Positions 23,922-34,169 of a stretch of DNA of 64,000 bases are shown piece by piece. The position numbers and the translations under genes are program-made. This stretch comes from Eutreptiella sp. 'Long Island Sound 2002' (taxonomy: Eukaryota; Euglenozoa; Euglenophyceae; Eutreptiales; Eutreptiaceae): NCBI GenBank assembly GCA_964036045.1, contig OZ038378.1, forward strand, positions 174,428,341 to 174,492,340, in the 5' to 3' direction. Under the pieces are notes generated by a model. That model did no database searches. It was not told the origin of the DNA and worked only from the letters and a program-made list of their open reading frames with translations. Position 1 is the first letter of the stretch; each line of letters begins with the position of its first letter.

Positions 23922-25795
23922 TTGGCAGAATGGCATTGCACAGGCCACTGGTCAACCTCGTGCCAAAAAGTCCTAAAAGATTTATTCTGTAGTCAGGAGC
24001 GGGCACATCTTCAACAGTTTGGTGAATTGGATGATGTTTTGAGGGGAACCAGGACTGCCCTGCGGCCAATTGCTAGTAAACACTGACCGGTTGACCATCA
24101 ACTCATACTGACTTACCTCCTCCCAATAGTGAACCCCCCCCCCCCCTGCAGGCTGAAAGGAGCTAGAGGGGAAGAGCGGGCAATTGGAGGGCATAGTCCA
24201 GGACAGAGGGAAGCTGAGAGTGAGATTGGACTGCAGCAAGTTTGTGTCCGCCGAGCGAGTAGCTCTGGAGGACTGAGTGTGGGAAAGGGTAGGTTGGAGG
24301 TTGTTGTGTGCACCCGTTGGGGAAGAGAACCCACAAGTAGGGCCGCTGCCCTCTTCTGTGTGGACCTGACACTGAGCAGTGAAACTGGGACAAACTGGGG
24401 GCTCCGTTGGCACAAGCTACCAAGGGAAAGGAAGGGTGTGGAGAACAGACCTGGAGAGCAAGCGCACAAGGTGTGTGGCCAATGTGCACTGTTGCCTGAG
24501 GAGGGAAAGGGTTCGAGGAAAGGACAAGGGCAGGTGGCGAGAGGTCAATAGGCGCTGCCAGCTTCAGACAGCAATCCACCCAGGCGTCATCCCCTCCCCC
24601 CTTGGCACAACCTACCACGGGAAAGGAAGGGAGGGTCCAGAGGTGAGGATAGGCCAGACCGGTAGATCAATTGCATTTGGTGGAGAGAGGCCAATGGGCA
24701 CCGCTACCTACAGAGAGAAGGTGTCCAAGGGTTCAAGAAAGGACAAAGGTAAGTGGCGAGAGACCAAGCAACCGGCTTCAGACAGCAATCCACGCAGGCT
24801 TCATGCCAACCCCCCCAACCCTGGCGAGAAATTAATTGATTGATTGACAGGATCCTGCCAGTTGACACCGCCAATTTTCGGGACAGCATCAACATCTTAG
24901 GATTCGTCCCGAACCCCCCATCCCCCCCCTCCTTGGCCACTCAGGTGTCATGCCAGACCCCCCTCATTATTGGTTGTGTTTGTGCCACAACCGGCCACCA
25001 CGGAGAATCAGAAGTGGTGCGCCAACACAACCTCTTGGTAGATCTTTGTGAGTGGTGAGAGACCGATTGACGCCGCCGACTGCCAGCCGAGCAACAGCAT
25101 TTGAGTGCTTTGTCCCAAACGTCCCTCACTCCTCGTGCTATGTACACCACCACTCAGGTTTGTTGCTCTTAGAGGGTGCACCTTGCCCCAGGTCATTAAC
25201 ATTTTTGGCACAACAGCTCTGATGTTGTCGCCTGACTCAAGACTGCTCCGACCCCGTGCCTGTTTTCATTCCAAGTCGCTGTTTTACACTGGATCCATAG
25301 GGTTGTTGCGTAGGCTGAACACGGAAAGTCAAAGGTGAGGTGAAAGTGTTGCGGTGGGGCGGCCCTATACATTTGTCGGCTTGGACCTTTGGAGGTACGT
25401 GCCCTTTGGCTGAAGGACAGAGAGTGCACCTGTTCCAAGGACCGTTGCTGCTTGACATGAGATGTGCGAGGGCGCGGTTGCATGGTGCAAGGAAAGCAGC
25501 AAAACAGCAAACGCTGCAAATTTGCCCCATTCCACATTCTTGTTTCAGGTCAACCACCTCAAAGAGGGTTGTTAGATCAAGCGCAGGCACGGGCGCCATA
25601 TGCCCCCTCGTTGGGGGGGCATTTCGTCCTAAAGTGCACCTGCTTTCCTTGAGTTGCCCTCACCGAGCCCCTGAAGCTCCATCTCTCCACTATCCCTCCC
25701 TTGAGTTACCACCGGACACCTACCGCCGCCTCTACCGTCCCCTTCCCTCCAGCACTCCCGAGTATGCCATGCTCTTGCGCAGAAATGTTCGAACC
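23922..25795. repeat. Region of diverged dispersed repeats, no gene supported
   Basis: Segments around 24340-24830 are related to the family at 39710-41225 (shared landmarks CTCCGTTGGCAC, ACCAAGGGAAAGGAAGGGTG, GACAGCAATCCA). Segments around 24970-25030 share CACAACCGGCCACCACGGAGA-type sequence with 28675 and 35945. A 12-nt C-run lies at 24128. Nothing here looks like a conserved exon. Confidence 0.5.
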
Positions 25796-26620
25796 TCACT
25801 GACCACCTCGTGCATACTGGGCATTGCAAGGTGGATTACAGCTGCCCTTGAGGGTGTCACCTGCGCAGTGCGCACGGTGCGGCGCGTGGTGCAACGTCAA
25901 ACCGGCACACGAAATATGGTAACCCTGAACATGCTCAAAAGTGGGCAGTGGGCACTGAATGCCACGGTTGGGTGATGCCATTTGCTGGCCATTCCTAGCT
26001 GTGCCCGGATTGCCCACTGAGCCGGCTCACGTTCCCCGTCTCGCGTGCTGAGTCTTCTTTGTGCCGTGAGAGCCGTGGGCCCTTTTCTATCACCAGGACA
26101 CGGCCTGCCTGGCACGGGGTGTGGGCAGCTGCAACCATCAACACCCTAGAGATGAGTTTGGAGTGGAGGAGACCTTTGTTGCATGCAAGCTGATTAGGCC
26201 ATCGCGTCGCTGCCTAAAAAAAAAAAACTTACACCCTTCAAAAAGGGTGTATGTTGAACGTTACTTCCTCTGACGCGCATGGTGCATGCGGTGTGCGCGC
26301 AGTGCGATTTCAGCACCACCCTCCTCGGAAGAAATTAATTTTCGAGCGGAGGCCCTCTCACACCTTTGTGGCACCACCTTGTCAATCGGAAATCAAAATA
26401 CAAAACATTTACCATTGGTGCTTCCTCCTTCACTGCAGAAAGTCGATGCCCAACACTATGAATTAAGCGTCTAAATTGTGCTTCATCGTTCTCTTGATGG
26501 ATCCTACACAAGGATTCAGGATATGACAATATTTGGTGATATTTGCCACAGAACCATGTGCTCACTGACCACCTCATGCATACCAGGCAGTGCAAGATGG
26601 ATTACAGCTGCCCTAGGAAG
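25796..26620. repeat. Duplicated ~55-bp segment flanking a GC-palindrome-bordered stretch
   Basis: A segment beginning CTCACTGACCACCTCRTGCAT and ending ATTACAGCTGCCCT occurs at 25796-25855 and 26563-26617. Between them are two GCGCAGTGCGC-like motifs in opposite context (about 25864 and 26290), similar to the ends of the TIR element at 30714. This may be a decayed transposon. An 11-nt A-run lies near 26217. Confidence 0.4.
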
Positions 26621-26646
26621 AGATCCACCACCAAAGAGTCATTGTC

Positions 26647-27260
26647 TAGCGATGGCCTTCTGACGCCTTTTGTGCCATCGCTTTGTCAAGGCGCCCATTA
26701 TTGTCCTCAGGATTGAGAGGATCGTACCCATTGTGCTTCATGCAGTTGAGGCCGTTGTGAATGCCATCCATGAAGGAGGCGATCGGTTCCCGAGCGCTGT
26801 GCTAGTCGCCTTCATGAAATTTGGGTGGTGACTGGTCTGGCCTCCTTGAAGGAAGGGAGGGATTTTCCTCCCAACCACATCAATTCAATATAGTTGGCCC
26901 AACACTTCGCCAGCTCTCAACTACTATATGGATTGAGGCCCTTCGTACAGCCATACCAAAGGGAAGAGCCTTCCGTGTTACTTATACACTGGATTGTGTT
27001 GTTCATGAAACATGTGTTGCCCGAATTTCCGAGGCCAAAGCGGTCTTTGCAAGGCTGAGGCGCACCAATGGCCTTGGCCTTGACATTGGCATCAGCATGG
27101 ATATCAGCCTTCTCTGGTCCTATCTGCCGGATTTGGTCCGAGTTCCACAGTCTGATTATCTCGTAAAGATCAGCCGCCACAGTGGGGGAACTATTGTGGA
27201 GCATCCTTTTGAAGATTTTCGATGACAACCTATTGCTCAACATGAGTTTTTTGTGGTTCT
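26647..27260 (-). pseudogene. Ubiquitin-specific protease (USP) fragment, broken
   Basis: Reading the minus strand, a USP Cys box GLGNSGNTCFMNNTIQCIS lies near 27045-26985 and includes the catalytic Cys of GNTCFMN. About 190 bp further on comes HSAREPIASFMDGIHNGLN (about 26812-26756). This matches the usual QDAQEF...LLDGLHEDLN block that follows the Cys box in USPs. The codon just before that block is TAG where Gln is expected, and the Glu-Phe of the motif is Glu-Pro. The part between the motifs is not cleanly readable. USPs remove ubiquitin from proteins in nucleus or cytoplasm. Here the second half of the domain (His box) is not found nearby, so this is most likely a relic. Intron-split exons of a degraded gene are the alternative. 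Confidence 0.6.
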
Positions 27261-28100
27261 GATTCCCACTGGAATGACTTGTACATACATGACCAAGCAA
27301 TTCGGAGACTGTGATGTCTTTACGGAGACCAAATGATACTTGCATGAATTTCCCGGTTTCCTGACTCTCAGCCCACCCGGGCATCTGGGTGTTTGGGGGG
27401 ATCAAAAGTACTGCAACCCCCCCCCCCAAATTTTTTTTGACCTCGAAATCATGGTTTTGTTTTGAGCCAGAATATTTGATTTTGAGCTAGAAATATTTTC
27501 TCAACCCCCTCTTTGAGGGTTTTTCGCCCAGGTGGTAGGGGCTTTCAACGTTCATGCAGTTTCTAGGCTGTTCAGTGGCTCTTAAAAGTATTTGCAATTT
27601 CCTGACTTTTTTGGGATGGGTTTGGGTCATCATTTGTTGACAATCCTCCAGCGCCCCTAGGGACCCACCCACATATTGCCACCAGGCCCGTGTAGCAAGG
27701 GGGTCCCCGCCCCCTAAAGCCCCAACATTGATGTTTGTAGGATGTTTAGTGGCATTTGAAAAAATCAAAAACTGCTTTTTTCCCCGAAAGATTTTCTAAT
27801 GGTGTTGGGATGGGCTTGGGTCATCATTTGGTGCCAATGCAGTTACTCTGAGGGAGTACTGTGTGTACGCAGTGCGCGCACAGTGCGTGTATTGGGGTTA
27901 TTCCACAGACCTACCCACCTATTTTATAGGGAAGTGCATGTGTCTTCAAGCTGTAAAATCCACCATGTCCCTTTCATGGCTTCTTCGAGGCATTGTTGTC
28001 ACCTACACCCTATCAAATGGTGATAGGATGCCAAGCACCATCATCTCCCCATCCGAGTGTGAGCACTGAGTATGACATTGATGGTCAGCATGTGTCTCAA
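27261..28100. repeat. Dispersed repeat with GGTCATCATTTGGTG landmark
   Basis: Two related segments (about 27535-27700 and 27720-27860) share the pattern TTTGTAGG..TTT..GGC..TTGGGTCATCATTTG with 31655-31820. A C-run lies at 27418. A GCGCAGTGCGCGCAC-like motif lies near 27868. No credible exon. Confidence 0.5.
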
Positions 28101-28104
28101 CCCA

Positions 28105-28460
28105 CGGCTTCTCACCGAGTTGAAGCCTCCAGGACTTCGTAGCAACCATCCAAAAGCCACGAGGAATTGACAGCAACCAAGTAGCAAACATGGAAAAGTT
28201 ATCAAGAATACAGCAACCATCCACAGGGCATCAAGAATTAACAACAGCCATGAAGAACCCACCAAGAATTTGCAATAACCATCCAAAAGCCGCCAAGACC
28301 TAACAGCAACCAAGTCGCAAACATCAAAGAGTTTTCAGCAAAAAAAAAGCAAGCATCTAGGAGCCTCCAAGCATTTTCAATAAGCATCCACAAGCCTGAA
28401 AATAATTGCAAGAAAGTAATTAGAAAGTAATAACAAGCAGCCCTAAAGCCTCCAGGGTGC
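28105..28460. repeat. Imperfect minisatellite (AGCAACCATCCAAAAGCC type)
   Basis: Tandem units of roughly 30-37 bp share AGCAACCATCC, AAGCC, CAAGAATT and AGCAACCAAGTMGCAAACAT. No coding potential on either strand. Confidence 0.7.
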
Positions 28461-30713
28461 ACCATTTCAAGGGATTCCAAGTATTGACCATTTCCCCACA
28501 GGTTGTTCCAACACACTCCGCGGTGCGCGCGCGGTGCAGGCACTACCTCTCTAGCACCCACACAGCGTCTGCTAGGCCTATAACCAGGGCAATCCCCTCC
28601 CCCCTTCTGCTGGGCACTCTGCGATGAAAGAGTGGTTGCACTCCGCACTGAAGACTATTTCCGTGTGGATCCTTGATGTGTTGCCACAACCCGCCACCAT
28701 GGAGAAATAGAAACAGTGGCCCAACACAACGGCTTCGTGGATCTTTGTGAATGGCAAGAGGCCAATGGGCGCCGCCAATTGCTATCACAGCTGTCCAATG
28801 CTATGATGGTCCCACAAAACAATGTGGTAGCGGACACAACACGCTGTGAGGATGAGCTAGGCTAACATTAGAAGAGACGGCGGGGTGTCTGGGACACAAA
28901 AGTTTGTGCACCACAATGGCCCGATCAGCTTTGCCCTATTGTAAATTTCGTTTTTTCCCACTATGGTCACTTTGGTCGGGGGGGGGGGAGGGGTCCTCCT
29001 ATGGTTGTCAGCCCCAGGGGGGGCGGCCGGGCCGGGTCCTTGTATGCGACCCCCCCAGCCCCCCCCCCCCCCCCTCCCCACCCCCGGGTTTTGAAAGATA
29101 GTGGTGCCGGGCTGGCCCCCAACAAGTGTCCCTAGAGAAAACTGTCCGGTGCCGAAGGCGCCAATTTTTTTTTTCATACTATGTGTTTATACTCAAAATG
29201 CTCAAAAATTTGTGGAGAATTCATATTTGTGTTAAAACAACAAGAAAAATTTTTGACCTGAAGGAGGGCTATAGGAGGGCTGCAGGCCCTAACAGCAACC
29301 CAAGCCCTAACCCTAATCAAGACTGAATATTGGGACCGAGCTGGTGGGGGAGGGAACATCAGCTATGACTGGTGAGGGACATCAAGAATGATTCACGCAT
29401 TGATGGCTCTTGACAAAGTGAAATCAGCTTGCAAGTGAACCCCATCACCACGAGGCCCACTTTCAAGGCTTTTTGGACTTCTGAGGGGCCAAAATGCCCC
29501 AAAATGGGCTCAAAATGGGCTCATTTCACCCATTTGTGCACCCCAAATGGTCTAGGATGAGGTTTGGAAAAATGCGTTTTTGACCCATTTTTGACCCATT
29601 TTTGGTCCCAAAACAGCCCATTTTCAAGGCATTTTGGGATTTTCAGAGGACCGAAATGGGCCACCACAAGCTCAAAACGGTCCAAAAACACTTGTTTTAG
29701 CGTCGGACATGGTCTAGTATCATTTTTGAGAAAAGTCATCTTTTTGCCCCTATTGGACCCTATTAACCCATTTGGGCACCCACCTGTTTGGGTTTGAGCT
29801 TGCAGCTTGCCGCAGCCTAGTGGGCCTAGGTATTGGGGTCTAGGCGTCCGTTTGGGCAATTCTGAGGGGTGGAAACCACAAAAAGTGGGGGGTTGCGGGT
29901 GGAGTAGGTGCCCTCGGAATCGCATTTTGAGCAGCCATGTAGCCAAAGATATGGCCTATTCTTGGTTTGTGGCTGTCGGCATTTGAAGCTTTTGGGGGCC
30001 TTTTTAGGCCGTTTCCAGGGCATATCATGGAGTTAGAGGGCCGCAAAGAGCTTGTTGACACGGGGAAGTGAAGGCGCACGTGGAGTGTACCCCACCGTTT
30101 CCCTTCGTTTGGCCGTTTTGAATGTGTTCCAAGGCTTTTTTGGCCCAAAAGTGGCTGTTTTTGGCCCTAAACTGCAGTTTTTTGAAACTGAGGTCCGCCA
30201 CTTGCGAATCCCGTTCCCGGTCGCCACTGTTGAGTTTCTTGCTCAAACTTTGTGTGATTGTACTTCACACCCATAGGTATCATCCACCAAAATTCCACCC
30301 GAATCTGAAGCACCACGACGGAGTTCTGATTTTTACCCATTTCGCGTGCTGCTGCATTTTGCGCGTGCTGCTGCTTGCTGCTTGCTGCTGCTTGCTGTCG
30401 CTAAACCTGGTAGGTCCACCCTAGACACTAAAAAGGGTTATAAAACCAAGACTGGTTCCACCAGCTCGGTGACCCTAACCCTAACCCCCCCCACCCCTGG
30501 CTGGACGCCCCGTGACCCCTGGCCAGACCCCCCCCCTTGACCCCTGGCAGGAACCCTCCCCCCGACCCCGGCAGGACCCCCCCCGACCCCCGGCAGGAAC
30601 CCCCCCCACTGCCCCCCCCCCCCCGAGTTTTGACAGATAGCTGGGGGGGTGGTCGCATCAAGACCGTTGGTAGTCACCCCCCCCCCCCCCCCGTGTGTCA
30701 GCCATTCTTGTAA
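28461..30713. other. Intergenic: G/C runs and TTTTGGCCC-rich low-complexity DNA
   Basis: Homopolymer G and C tracts are dense at 28978-29095 and 30485-30692. The latter includes tandem GACCCCYGGCAGGAACC units. From 29450 to 30250 the DNA is full of short CCAAAATGGGCTC / TTTTTGGCCC motifs on both strands. CCCTAA doublets occur at 29300 and 30474. No exon is supported. Confidence 0.55.
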
Positions 30714-31445
30714 GGGGGCGCCCTTAGCGCAGTGCAACTATTTGGGGGTCTAGCCGTATTGGAGACCCATACTTTGTGATACTAGGGGCATCATTGTTGC
30801 CCCTAGCATAGGTTTTGATGCTTCTCCCACATGGAGGATATGGCACTTTTGGATTTTCACCCACCTTCACCCATTTCCACCCCCATTCACATTTTTTTTT
30901 GCTCATCTTCACCATGGACTCCCACATTTTGGTGTGGGCCCTTGAGTTGGGGTGATGGACTCCCACGCTTTGGCGTGGCCCCTCGAGTTGACGTGACGGA
31001 CTGCCCAGTTTTTGCCTGACCATAGTCGAATGCCCTATGCAAGGCCGCATCCCTGCTGATGAGGAAGCGTGGTTGTGCCACAAGTTAAAAACAGAGGTTG
31101 ATGTGGATTCCCTCCTGCAAGAAACTTTACCCCCCGGTCCAGTTGAGGATGGGGTGGACACATATGTGGCTTTGGGGCTAGCCGGTAGGGTGAGTGAGCG
31201 TTCAATTGAAACAATGGAACAAAAAAGAGGATATGTGCGTGGCTTTCCGCATTTTGTATGATGTTTCATATAAAGGGAAGGTATCTTGAGCTAGGGTAGT
31301 TTGGGTGACCTAAATTTAGGGGCATTTGGGTAGCTGGGGTGGCCTAATTTTGAGGGTGTTTGGAAGGGGTGGGTATGGGGGTTCTTCACAGAGGAATCTA
31401 GTCTAAAAGTAGCGCGCAGTGCGTGCGCAGTGCAAGGGTTCCCCC
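30714..31445. mobile_element. Complete 732-bp TIR transposon, TAA target duplication (copy 1)
   Basis: The left end GGGGGCGCCCTTAGCGCAGT and the reverse complement of the right end (GGGGGAACCCTTGCACTGCG) form imperfect inverted repeats. TAA flanks both sides (30711-30713, 31446-31448). Subterminal sequence is shared with 48762-49801: ACCCATACTTTGT near the left end and AGTCTAAAAGTAGCGCGCAG near the right end. A 3-bp TWA duplication is typical of PIF/Harbinger-like elements; the assignment is inference. Internally there are two hairpin-forming minisatellite units (30917-30997) and a 74-codon ORF (31037-31261) of unknown function. No transposase is present, so it is non-autonomous. Confidence 0.75.
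31037..31261 (+). CDS. Small ORF inside TIR element copy 1 (74 aa), unknown
   Basis: It starts at an ATG and is mixed-composition, acidic and uninterrupted, containing DEEAWLCHKLKTEVDVDSLL. It could be a captured exon fragment or transposon cargo. No family is recognised, and no equivalent is visible in copy 2. Confidence 0.3.
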   Translation: MQGRIPADEEAWLCHKLKTEVDVDSLLQETLPPGPVEDGVDTYVALGLAGRVSERSIETMEQKRGYVRGFPHFV

Positions 31446-31448
31446 TAA

Positions 31449-34021
31449 AGCTGGGCTGAGGTAAATCTGATACAGCAGCAAGAACGCCCACGCCCATAGG
31501 CATCCCAGTGTGCCACTACAAACAGCAATTCAAGGCGGTTCAAGGCTTGCGGGGGGGAAGGGCGGGGTGAGACAAAGCCCTTAGATGTTGCTGCTCTTCG
31601 CCAACTTACCATCACCCCGCCCCCCCGGAAAAAAAAAGAATTGCCTTGAACTGCTGTTTGTAGGCTGTTTGGCGGCCATTGAGAATTTTGAAACCTTGAA
31701 TGTTTGGGCAACCTTTTGTTAGCTGTGGCATGGTTGCGGTCATCATTTGGTGTCAATACGAGTACTCCAGCACCTATGGGGGCCCACATCCAATGTTGCC
31801 AGGGCCATGCCCCCCCCCCCCCAAAAAAAAATCCCCGAAATTGCTGTTTGCAGCTTTTATGATGGCACAACCTGCTAATGCAGTTCAAATAGCTCAAAAA
31901 TCGAAAAGTCCAATACCCGTATTTTCGATAATTTTGTCCAGCCACAACGATCAAATATCCCATGTAAAGCATGCAATAGCCTCAATATCACAAAACACAA
32001 AACACAAAAATGAATAGCCTTGTATAAACAGCTCTATATTGATACCCCTGCCCCCACCAATAATAAAATTATTTGATGTGTGGCAGTGGGGCTCGGGACA
32101 AACCAACCCGTTGAGCAATTTTGCTCACCAAGTTGGCTCAACCCAAACTGCATCCTGTAAAGCTGATTGCTCCTTTTCAATGTCTAGGTACCTTGATTAT
32201 GTAGCCTTTGTTGTGTAGTTGCTCAAGTGTCCTCTACAATGATGGGTGTGTGAGCAACACTTCTAGGTTATTGGGATAGGAGGTGATGAGGGCGACAGAG
32301 GGCCAAGCTGAACCAGGAGATCATGGCACAGATGGCACTACCAGCCTAAAGCCTTGAGGTTGCCATTGTTAGCATTTGCCTCGCCCAGATTGTAGCCCAT
32401 TGCTACCCACCACCGTGCATCTACAAGCAACCAAGTGCCAAACGGCAATGGCTTGCCAACGACTCAACCAAAGCATCTTTGATGTTCTATGGACAATGGC
32501 ATGATTGGTTAGGGTTTGGGTTATTGTATTATATTGGGGCCCAAACCCCCCAAGAGCTAGTTGCTTGTGCGCTGGTCGTAAGCACGGCCTTGTCCACGCA
32601 CTTATCGCCGGCTGACTGTCGCTTTCGTTGACTCTTCTTTGGGGGGGGGGGGGGGGTTAGAAGGGGACGGAGCTCAGGGCTTCAAGCGGCAGATCCACGC
32701 TGTTGGGGGTCATGGTGAGCATGCTACACGTGCTTTTCTGCAGGTGAGCCGAGGCAACGGCTTGTGCCACGACATGTTGTATCGTTGTGTGGTGCCATCA
32801 TGTACAGCGGCACGCTGATTGCCTGCCATGACGCGTGATTCGGGCCCCAAAGAACCAACTCACAAACAGGCCGATGAGGCCACAGCTGCCCCGACGCGTG
32901 ACTCCGATCCCCCTGGGGCCATCCATCGACGAAAACAGGAGACCTCAGCGCCCGCTACGACGCAGTACATTGCCCAAGGACCCATCCGCCGGAGACGGAT
33001 CAGACAGTTGACAAGATGGCCCGCACGCAAGGACCAGCCGACACCTGAGGTCGGAACAGCTGACATCCAGGACACGGGTCTCACCTGCTCTTCAGGAGCT
33101 TTCATAGTATTTCCATTGGCCCTGCAGTCGTCACCCACCCTTGTTCCACTCAGCTCACATCCATCACTGATTTGTCCCACCCATCTCTAATTCAGGGGTT
33201 TGCATAAGCGGACAAGATTTCCCTGTTAAATGGGGTTCAGGAAAGTCTAAGCACCTCGCTCCCAGCTGATCGCCGGCATTTGATGGCTGATGGTGAACCA
33301 CCGGTGGATGACGGTTAGCCGCTGGATTTTGGCCGTCAACTGGCGTTTGTTGGTGAATATTGGCAGTTGACGGCTTTGCAATGGTCGTCACACTTGACTC
33401 TCAGTGTTCCTCTTGTCCTCGCACATTTCTCCTGCAGAAGTCCCCAGCGGCTTGTGATCCAGGCCTCCATGCCTACCAAACCTTGGCATCCGTTGGCAAG
33501 CGGTTGTGCTTTGGCATTGGCAGCCTCTGGGCTGGGTTTTCCCATTAGAACAATGAGGGGGAAAACGTGCGTTCTGTGTTATGGTGGGGGAGGCGTGGGA
33601 AGATGGGGGGCAGGGGGGGCGGGCGTCGAAAACCTGGGAAAATGCGGAAAACCTGGGGGACTTTTACTGTTCATGATGCTGTTTCTCATTTTATTGCTGG
33701 CAATTGCAGCCTTTCCTTCGCTTTCGAAGGCCACCCCCAAGAAAGGCAAGTCATCACATTCTGGTGGGGCTGGGCGATGCATGTGGAAAAAACGGGTGGA
33801 AAAAAAATGGGCTGTAGGGACGCGGTGGCCTGAGGAAGCGAGCATGTGACAAACTGGGGGGCTGGCAACACCAACATTTCTGGCCACCAGTTTCCTCTTG
33901 TTTTCCCCATCTCCGCCCGCGTTTTCCCTGGTTCCCCCCGTTTATCCATTACAACAGCCGTGGGGGGGAGTTGCTTTGGCACTGGCATGCATGGGGGCCT
34001 GTCTGCTGCTTCACTCCTCAG
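31449..34021. other. Intergenic with scattered repeats and weak exon candidates
   Basis: Positions 31655-31820 repeat the 27535-27860 family. Positions 32640-32656 are a G-run. Positions 32740-33190 carry an ORF after a good acceptor (TTTTCTGCAG near 32742), but its composition is unconvincing. Positions 33260-33385 are degenerate short repeats around CAACTGGCG/CGGTTAGCCG. Positions 33427-33500 follow a strong acceptor (TTTCTCCTGCAG) and may be an upstream exon of the gene at 34022, but two frames are equally plausible. Confidence 0.4.
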
Positions 34022-34169
34022 CGCTCATTGTACACATCCGGTGCACCGCGCCACTCTTGGTTCGCTTTCTACTTTGCTCCTGCCACAGCTTCCAACCGTC
34101 CAGATTCTCTTGTTGCTGCTGCCGTCGCCCCTAATGCCGTGATTCGCGCCCGTGCTGTCTCTGCTGCGT
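34022..34169 (+). CDS. Exon of TSNAXIP1-like gene
   Basis: It follows TTCACTCCTCAG and ends at T|GTAGCC, leaving one base. The next exon starts with two bases to complete a Cys codon. It encodes RSLYTSGAPRHSW and an Ala/Val-rich stretch. The 124-bp intron that follows has GT...CCACAG borders. Confidence 0.5.

Noticed and set aside
32819-33190. 123-codon ORF after a good splice acceptor
   Set aside because: It opens at a TTG directly after a stop, and its composition (Thr/Arg/Pro) is not convincing; another frame is equally open near the acceptor.
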